Of a stretch of 11,066 nucleotides of DNA, positions 6,283-11,066 are shown one piece after another. Position 1 is the first letter of the stretch. Each line of letters starts with the position of its first letter. The notes under the pieces are model-generated. The model ran no database searches, was not told the DNA's origin, and worked only from the letters and a program-made list of their open reading frames with translations. The DNA is from Treponema sp. (lineage in GTDB: Bacteria > Spirochaetota > Spirochaetia > Treponematales > Treponemataceae): contig JAEDDW010000055.1 of assembly GCA_016293645.1 (NCBI GenBank), forward strand, positions 1 to 11,066. The letters run 5' to 3'. Both the position numbers and the translations under genes were made by a program.

Positions 6283-8166
6283 TTATTCCCATCCAAAAGT
6301 TGCAGGAGGCTTGTTTGTGCAGTCAAGATAGAGTGCATCGACGAAGTCCAGTTCTGCAATCTTGTGGACGATTCTGTCCAGAAGATCAAGTGGAAGCCAT
6401 GCAAAACGTGCCGTCATTACATCTTCTGAAACAACAGGGCGCAGGACAAAGCTTGCTTTGCCGTTGTCGGTTGCAAATGGAAGATCGATCGTTAGATGCT
6501 GGAAGATTTTGTCGTACCATCCGCTTGCATGAAGTTCTGTAAGCACGATGTTGTCAACTTCGCGAAGCTGGTCAAGACGGTCTTTTGTACAGTATGCCTT
6601 CTGAAGCATCATGTCTTCATCTTTGACGCCAGGTTTCTGGTAAAGCTTAAGGATTGTTCTGTTGAGATATTTAGCGTTGTTTGTGATTGTGCTTGATGTT
6701 TTTTCTACTTTTTCATGTACCTTTGGAACATGGCAGAATCCATTTTCATCCTTGGCAAAAGAAAGACATGCTGGGAATCTGTATGTTCTAAAGTCTCCCT
6801 GGACACCGACTGACTTAACAGGAAGCACTGATTTTTCCATTGAGGCCGTGCAGTTTTCACAGAATTCTGTGATTTTAATTGCATCGAATTCTTCGCGCGC
6901 CTTCTTTATTTCTTCATTGTCTTCTGCGGAAAGAACACCTTCAGAGCAGAGAACATTGATTGAAAGTCCAGGACCTGGGAAAGGATGTCTCATTACAAGT
7001 TCATCTTCAAGACCAAGCATTTTGCCGATCTTGCGTACTTCATCCTTGTAAAGGTCTTTGAGAGGTTCGATGATGAGTCCCTGTGCAATGAGTTTCTGGA
7101 TTCCGTCAACACGGTTGTGGTGGGTCTTGATGGTGTGGCTGTTCTTTGTTCCACCCGATTCGATGATGTCGGGATAAAGTGTTCCCTGGGCAAGCATGTA
7201 GGGAACTGGATCCTGGTCAAGCTTCTGTTCTTCAACGAACTTGTCACGAACTGTAATGAAATTTTCTCCAACAGCCATGCGCTTTTTCTGCGGATCCGTA
7301 AGTCCTTCGATTGCCTTGAGAAAGCTTTCGCTTGCGTCAGTGGCAAGGAAGTTTGTGAATCCGTGTGCCTTGTATGCTGCCGCAACGTTTGCGCTTTCAT
7401 TCTTGCGCATGAAACCGTTGTCGATGTGGAGACCGAGTACCCTGTCATTCCCCAATGCCTTGTTGAGGAGGGCAAATGCGACAGTCGAATCAACCCCGCC
7501 TGAAAGGAAGAGAAGAACTTTCTTGCCTTCAGCATCCTTCTTTATGCTTTCAATGATATGGTTGAGTACGGCGTTGTCATCCCAGTTCTTTGGCATCTGG
7601 CAGAACTTTGCGAAGTTTTCAAAAATCTGGTTTCCGCAAGGGGTATCCTTTACTTCGCAGTGGCACTGGAGAGAGAATCTCTTTTTTGCCAGGTTCTGTG
7701 TTGCGGCATAAGGACAGTCCTTTGTGCTTCCAACGACTTCAAAACCTTCTCCCATCTGGAGAACTCCGTCCTGATGGCTCATCCATACCTGCTGGCTTGG
7801 TTCTATTCCTTCAAAGAGGGGACTTTTTACCTGTGGATTGAGATTGAGGGTTGCGAAACCGAATTCACCTGTTTCAGCCTTACCAACCTTTCCGTTGTAT
7901 CCAAGCTGAACGATATAGTGACCGTAGCACAGTCCAAGAATTGGAACATCAAGGTCAAGAATCTTTGAGTTGAACTCTGGAACTTTGTCGTCATATACGG
8001 AAGCAGGTCCGCCTGAGAATACGATTCCCTTTGCACCTTCAAATGTTTCAAAATCAGCTGAAGGAAGGGCAATCTCTGAATAGTAACCGAGGGCACGGAA
8101 TCTTTTAGCGATAAGATGTGCATACTGGCTGCCGAAATCGAGTACTACGATTTTTTCTCTGTTCAT
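6283..8166 (-). CDS. guaA: GMP synthase (glutamine-hydrolysing)
   Basis: This enzyme makes GMP from XMP, glutamine and ATP, the last step of guanine nucleotide synthesis. The glutaminase domain (about 1-190) has nucleophile C80 (GLCYGHYIVQ) and the H169/E171 pair in QCHCEV. The ATP-pyrophosphatase domain has the P-loop SGGVDS (222-227), NRVDGIQ and HPFPGPGL. The C-terminal domain has VGVQGD and ends PPATFGWE, equivalent to the usual PPGTIEWE. At 627 residues it is about 100 longer than typical bacterial GuaA. The extra sequence lies in the C-terminal half (roughly 405-560), recalling the long eukaryote-type form. A GGAG is 15 nt before the ATG, farther than usual. Only 27 nt separate it from the upstream cyclase gene and no independent promoter is obvious there, so guaA probably shares that transcript. 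Confidence 0.95.
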   Translation of the reverse strand: MNREKIVVLDFGSQYAHLIAKRFRALGYYSEIALPSADFETFEGAKGIVFSGGPASVYDDKVPEFNSKILDLDVPILGLCYGHYIVQLGYNGKVGKAETGEFGFATLNLNPQVKSPLFEGIEPSQQVWMSHQDGVLQMGEGFEVVGSTKDCPYAATQNLAKKRFSLQCHCEVKDTPCGNQIFENFAKFCQMPKNWDDNAVLNHIIESIKKDAEGKKVLLFLSGGVDSTVAFALLNKALGNDRVLGLHIDNGFMRKNESANVAAAYKAHGFTNFLATDASESFLKAIEGLTDPQKKRMAVGENFITVRDKFVEEQKLDQDPVPYMLAQGTLYPDIIESGGTKNSHTIKTHHNRVDGIQKLIAQGLIIEPLKDLYKDEVRKIGKMLGLEDELVMRHPFPGPGLSINVLCSEGVLSAEDNEEIKKAREEFDAIKITEFCENCTASMEKSVLPVKSVGVQGDFRTYRFPACLSFAKDENGFCHVPKVHEKVEKTSSTITNNAKYLNRTILKLYQKPGVKDEDMMLQKAYCTKDRLDQLREVDNIVLTELHASGWYDKIFQHLTIDLPFATDNGKASFVLRPVVSEDVMTARFAWLPLDLLDRIVHKIAELDFVDALYLDCTNKPPATFGWE

Positions 8167-8193
8167 AAATATATATTTTCACTCCAATAAAAA

Positions 8194-9541
8194 TTACACT
8201 TTTACATATGAAGGACTGTCCTTGTCATACATGTTGTAACCGCATTTTCCCTCATTCTTAGTTTTGTAAAGAGCTATGTCTGCCTTTTCTACCATGTCCT
8301 TGGAAAATCCATTTGTAGACACGGAAGCACCGACACTGATGGATATTTTACCGAAGTCTTCAATTGAACTCAATTCCTTGTTCAGGCGTTTTATCTTATT
8401 TCTTAGGGTGAAATTAATATTTCCACGGAAATTAGTGAGAAGAACGGCAAATTCATCTCCTCCTATTCTTGCGACGTAGTCGGTTTTCCTGAATGCATCC
8501 ACCAGTTTCTTTGAAATAATTTTGAGGATCTTGTCGCCTGAAGTATGGCCATAAGTATCATTGATATGTTTGAAATCGTCAACATCTACAATAAGAAAAA
8601 TCAGTTTTTGAGGATCTTTGAAAGTCGAGCAGATCTGTTCAAATGCATGCCTGTTCATTATTCCTGTAAGGGAATCAGTTTCCGCATTCTTCTTCAATCT
8701 TCGCTCGGTGGCTGCCTTGTGGTCAAAGTAGTTGTTGTATATCCTGGCGAGGCAGCGCAGTTCATATGAACCTTTTTCAGTGAGCCTTGTGTTTTCCTTT
8801 ATCGCTTTCATGTAGCTGTTTATCGGATTTATGATCACGTTGATGTTCAGCGTGAATACAACCACTATGACTATGAAGATTAAAATCTGTGATATGCAGA
8901 GGAGTGTTATTTTTCCCGTAAGGTTATCAAAGTTTTCTTTCAGTTCATTCTTGCTGGACGATTCTATAATCAGTTTTTCAATCGTGTCGTTTTCCTGGTC
9001 TTCGACAATTTTCCTTCCGTAGTCAGCTGCGGCAGATCCTGCAAGTATCACATTTTTTGCGACGGAATCAAAATGGTTTGCGCTGTAATTTATCAAAGGA
9101 TGTTCTGCCGTATCGATGTTGCCGAGCACCATGGCTTTCATCAGATCAGTGAATTTGAGTTCAACAGGAACTGCATTCATGTCGTTTACAACACCTGTCA
9201 ATACAGGGTCAGGAGTAATTCGTATGCGATGTCCCTTAAAATCTTCAATGGTGCTCAATTTTTTTGTCGAGAAAAAATGTCTGAATCCTTCTTCCGCAAA
9301 AAACAATCCGACAAGTCCGTCTGGTCCTTCCGCAGATTCCTGTAGAAAATCCTCGGCAAGTTCTATCTCTATGGATCCTTTTGAAAGAGCCTTCACTTCA
9401 TCGCAGAAGAACTGGTCCATCCTGCATGCCATGGATTCCGTCGGATTGACTTCGGCCATTATGAACTTTTTTTTCTCCCTTGCAGCTGAGAAATACTACC
9501 GGGAATGCAAATAAGACTAATAGAAATGCGGATCTCTTCAT
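8194..9541 (-). CDS. Lipoprotein-type TRAP-sensor (DctP-like) GGDEF diguanylate cyclase, frameshifted near the N-terminus
   Basis: The long open frame (8194-9459) gives 421 residues, but its ATG has no well-placed ribosome-binding site. The natural start is the ATG at 9541, 19 nt after the pilZ stop, with AAAGGG upstream. It encodes a lipoprotein signal peptide (MKRSAFLLVLFAFPVVFLSC) then KGEKK, and runs out of frame at a run of eight A residues. Removing one A joins it to KFIMAEVNPTESM, where DctP-type substrate-binding domains begin, giving 448 residues. In the 421-residue numbering: DctP-like part 1-165 (GFRHFFSTKKL, DFKGHRIRI), apparently shortened; membrane segment about 183-210; linker; GGDEF domain about 258-415. 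The GGDEF has VDVDDFKHIND, the inhibitory site RKTD (324-327) and GGDEF (333-337). It should make c-di-GMP under feedback control in response to a periplasmic ligand. Frameshift cause is unknown. Confidence 0.82.
9467..9474 (-). other. A8 homopolymer at the frameshift
   Basis: On the coding strand the sequence reads GGGAG, eight A residues, then GTTC. The signal-peptide frame enters the tract from the 5' side and the DctP-GGDEF frame leaves it. The two frames differ by exactly one base (82 nt between the two ATGs), so a tract of seven A restores one continuous protein. Confidence 0.85.
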
Positions 9542-9560
9542 TGTATTTTTCCCTTTCAGT

Positions 9561-10463
9561 TCAGAAGTTGCTTCCCGGAAGAGATGCAAATGGACTTATC
9601 TTTGATTTCGTCTTTGTCTTTGTTGCAAGATTGTAATAGTTGAGAAGCGCATAGTCTTCATCATCCTTTCTTTCTCCGTTGATGGAGGTGATCATTTTCT
9701 CTTCGATGGTCTTTGAGACATATGTGCGTATTTCTTCCTTTATTGAAGGAGGTGTTGATGGCAGCAGCAGGAGAATCCAAAGGGTTCCTTCCGGTGTTGA
9801 CTTGATTCCGTATATGACGGCTTCCACAACCATCTGCTTTGGCCCAAGACGCATTGTGACATCCTGAAGAAGAAAGTTTTTTGCGATGATCTGGTTTTCA
9901 AGTACGGAAGGACATTTTACCGCCATTCCTACGGAACTGAGGTCAAGGAGTTTAAGCTGGTGCATTTTTGAACCGTGGTTCCAGAAAAGGGATGCGTCTT
10001 TGTCATGGGTGAGATTTGCACGAACATACTGTCGCTTTCCTTTAGCATTTGTTTCGTCAAGAATCTTCTGGATCTGTTTTGCGACGCCTTCAATTCCCTC
10101 GTTGAATTCGATGACATCCGACACCATGTTTACGAACTTGTTGAATATCGCCACGTCGGAAGCTTTGATGCGTTCTGAAATCACACAGATTTTTATGGTT
10201 GCGAGTATGTCATCCCTGTCATAGGTCCTTATGTAGTTGAACCAGGCAGCATGGGTCAGCTGTGCGTCTATGTTTACAAACAGAAGTGAATTCGGATTTT
10301 TGCGTAACAGGGGTTTTGCTTCACGGTAGCTTTCAATCGTGTAGACTTCATACTCCTGTGCCTGCAGTCTGGACATTATTTCTTTTTTTACTGGATATGC
10401 CGGATTTAAAAAAAATATCTTGCGACCAAAAATATCAAGCTCTGATTCGTTCTGCTCAGCCAT
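9561..10463 (-). CDS. Receiver-like/PilZ-domain c-di-GMP receptor
   Basis: I start this 300-residue protein at the ATG at 10463, because AAGGAG lies 9 nt upstream. A TTG farther upstream would put the ribosome-binding site inside the coding sequence. Residues about 13-136 resemble a response-regulator receiver fold (KIFFLNPAYPVKKEIMSRL, SLLFVNID, KICVISERI), but the usual acidic pocket and phospho-Asp context are not clear, so it may be a pseudo-receiver. The PilZ domain (about 140-250) has both c-di-GMP motifs: RxxxR (R144-QYV-R148) and DLSSVG (174-179, DxSxxG). The Lys/Thr-rich C-terminal tail is probably disordered. In Treponema, PilZ proteins have been linked to motility control; the target here is unknown. 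First gene of the apparent pilZ - GGDEF - guaA transcript, with the cyclase start 19 nt downstream. Confidence 0.88.
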   Translation of the reverse strand: MAEQNESELDIFGRKIFFLNPAYPVKKEIMSRLQAQEYEVYTIESYREAKPLLRKNPNSLLFVNIDAQLTHAAWFNYIRTYDRDDILATIKICVISERIKASDVAIFNKFVNMVSDVIEFNEGIEGVAKQIQKILDETNAKGKRQYVRANLTHDKDASLFWNHGSKMHQLKLLDLSSVGMAVKCPSVLENQIIAKNFLLQDVTMRLGPKQMVVEAVIYGIKSTPEGTLWILLLLPSTPPSIKEEIRTYVSKTIEEKMITSINGERKDDEDYALLNYYNLATKTKTKSKISPFASLPGSNF

Positions 10464-10485
10464 ACAACAATACTCCTTATGCAGC

Positions 10486-10517
10486 AAAAAAATGGGGCTG
10501 TCCCAATTGGACAGCCC
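10486..10517 (-). terminator. Terminator-like hairpin in the pilZ leader (possible attenuator)
   Basis: On the minus strand GGGCTGTCC and GGACAGCCC form a 9-bp GC-rich stem with a 5-nt loop, followed by CA and seven T residues. This is a textbook intrinsic terminator shape. It lies just past the -10 box and before the ribosome-binding site of the pilZ gene, so pilZ transcripts must start at it and pass through it. Confidence 0.7.
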
Positions 10518-10521
10518 TTAA

Positions 10522-10550
10522 ATTATAAACCCATTCGGGTATTCTTTCAA
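10522..10550 (-). promoter_or_regulatory. Promoter of the pilZ - GGDEF - guaA transcript
   Basis: TTGAAA (10545-10550) and a perfect TATAAT (10522-10527) are 17 bp apart on the minus strand. The spacer holds a small inverted repeat, ACCC-GAAT-GGGT, which could be an operator. Transcription should start near 10515, giving a leader of about 50 nt made of the hairpin, a T-run and AAGGAG. Confidence 0.7.
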
Positions 10551-10590
10551 TAAAGTTTTGATTGCATGGCGTTACGGCTGCATGCTGCGC

Positions 10591-11043
10591 CTTTAGAAAT
10601 CTGGCCACACAAATGACGTCCTGTCATTTGTGTTCCTCAAGTTTTCTTGCGAAAACTTGACAGCCCCATTGATCGCGCTTAATGCTGCGCCATCCATGGC
10701 TTCTAGAAATCTGGCCACACAAATGACGTCCTGTCATTTGTGTTCCTCAAGTTTTCTTGCGAAAACTTGACAGCCCCATTGATCGCGCTTAATGCTGCGC
10801 CATCCATGGCTTCTAGAAATCTGGCCACACAAATGACGTCCTGTCATTTGTGTTCCTCAAGTTTTCTTGCGAAAACTTGACAGCCCCATTGATCGCGCTT
10901 AATGCTGCGCCATCCATGGCTTCTAGAAATCTGGCCACACAAATGACGTCCTGTCATTTGTGTTCCTCAAGTTTTCTTGCGAAAACTTGACGGCCCTATT
11001 GATCGCGCTTAATGCTGCGCCATCCATGGCTTCTAGAAATCTG
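10591..11043. repeat. 110-bp tandem repeat, four units
   Basis: Units start with CTGGCCACAC at 10601, 10711, 10821 and 10931, exactly 110 bp apart. Units 1-3 are identical; unit 4 differs at two bases (10992 and 10997). Just after the last unit the sequence diverges (CTGCCAATTT from 11041). Each unit has hairpin A, ACACAAATGAC / GTCATTTGTGT, 11 bp with a 5-nt loop (10607-10633 in unit 1), and hairpin B, TCAAGTTTTC / GAAAACTTGA, 10 bp with a 4-nt loop (10637-10660). It also carries GCCAT / ATGGC and the palindrome TTCTAGAA. There are no variable spacers. With the leader and a unique stretch (about 10551-10590) it fills the 600 nt right of pilZ. I see no conventional gene there. Confidence 0.95.
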
Positions 11044-11066
11044 CCAATTTTGGAGCGCGTGGGTAT

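Noticed and set aside
6985..7711. Long open frames of 100-180 codons on both strands inside guaA
   Set aside because: They lie in alternative frames of a fully conserved enzyme gene, lack ribosome-binding sites and show no recognisable domains.
8167..8193. Purine riboswitch or separate promoter for guaA
   Set aside because: Only 27 nt separate guaA from the upstream gene. There is no room for an aptamer and no convincing -35/-10 pair was found.
9398..9589. Independent small lipoprotein gene in the frame ending VHNGRSQSDGIHGMQDG
   Set aside because: After the A8 tract this frame has no family character, while the shifted frame continues as a DctP-like domain. It is the displaced 5' end of the cyclase gene.
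10657..10685. Plus-strand promoter in each 110-bp unit (TTGACA)
   Set aside because: The -35 match is perfect, but at 16-18 bp spacing only TTAATG, TAATGC or AATGCT is found, a poor -10. TTGACA is also fully explained as part of hairpin B.
10591..11043. CRISPR array
   Set aside because: The whole 110-bp period repeats without any variable spacer, so this is a simple tandem repeat.

Overview
The window looks like chromosomal DNA from a Treponema-like spirochaete. This is an inference from gene content: a short bactofilin, a periplasmic TPR protein, MtaB, an OmpA-domain envelope protein, a PF10107-type resolvase-like nuclease, a hybrid of TRAP substrate-binding protein and GGDEF, and a PilZ protein. 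The moderately AT-rich base composition and terse gene spacing fit as well. No phage, transposase or CRISPR locus is visible.

Layout. Positions 1-214 hold just over two tandem copies of a 98-bp unit rich in inverted repeats. A plus-strand operon follows (251-2695): bactofilin, TPR protein, mtaB. It converges with, and overlaps by 14 bp, a minus-strand OmpA-domain envelope gene (2682-3923). That gene diverges from a membrane-anchored nuclease-like gene (3955-4368) across a 31-bp gap where two promoters overlap. The nuclease gene overlaps by 6 bp the 3' end of a minus-strand PAS-GGDEF-EAL gene (4363-6132). Further right, all on the minus strand, are guaA (6283-8166), a TRAP-sensor GGDEF gene (8194-9541, frameshifted) and a receiver-like/PilZ gene (9561-10463). 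The right end (about 10581-11066) is a nearly perfect tandem array of four 110-bp units, each with two strong hairpins.

How the genes may work together. The right half is a cyclic-di-GMP neighbourhood. It has a PilZ receptor, a diguanylate cyclase with an intact feedback site, GMP synthase (which feeds the GTP pool, the cyclase substrate), and downstream a GGDEF-EAL protein with an intact phosphodiesterase signature. The first three are spaced 19 and 27 nt apart and look like one transcript, read from a strong promoter at 10522-10550. A terminator-like hairpin sits right at the predicted transcription start. The cyclase has its lipoprotein signal peptide one base out of frame at a run of eight A residues. 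This could be a phase-variable or slippage switch, ordinary decay, or a sequencing error. The left half is envelope and cytoskeleton (bactofilin, TPR, OmpA domain) plus tRNA modification (MtaB).

I do not see a clearly new defence or mobile system. The least ordinary signals are the two structured tandem arrays, the out-of-frame signal peptide on the cyclase, the hairpin-first pilZ leader, and two candidate leaderless genes with a -10 box 6-8 nt before the start codon.
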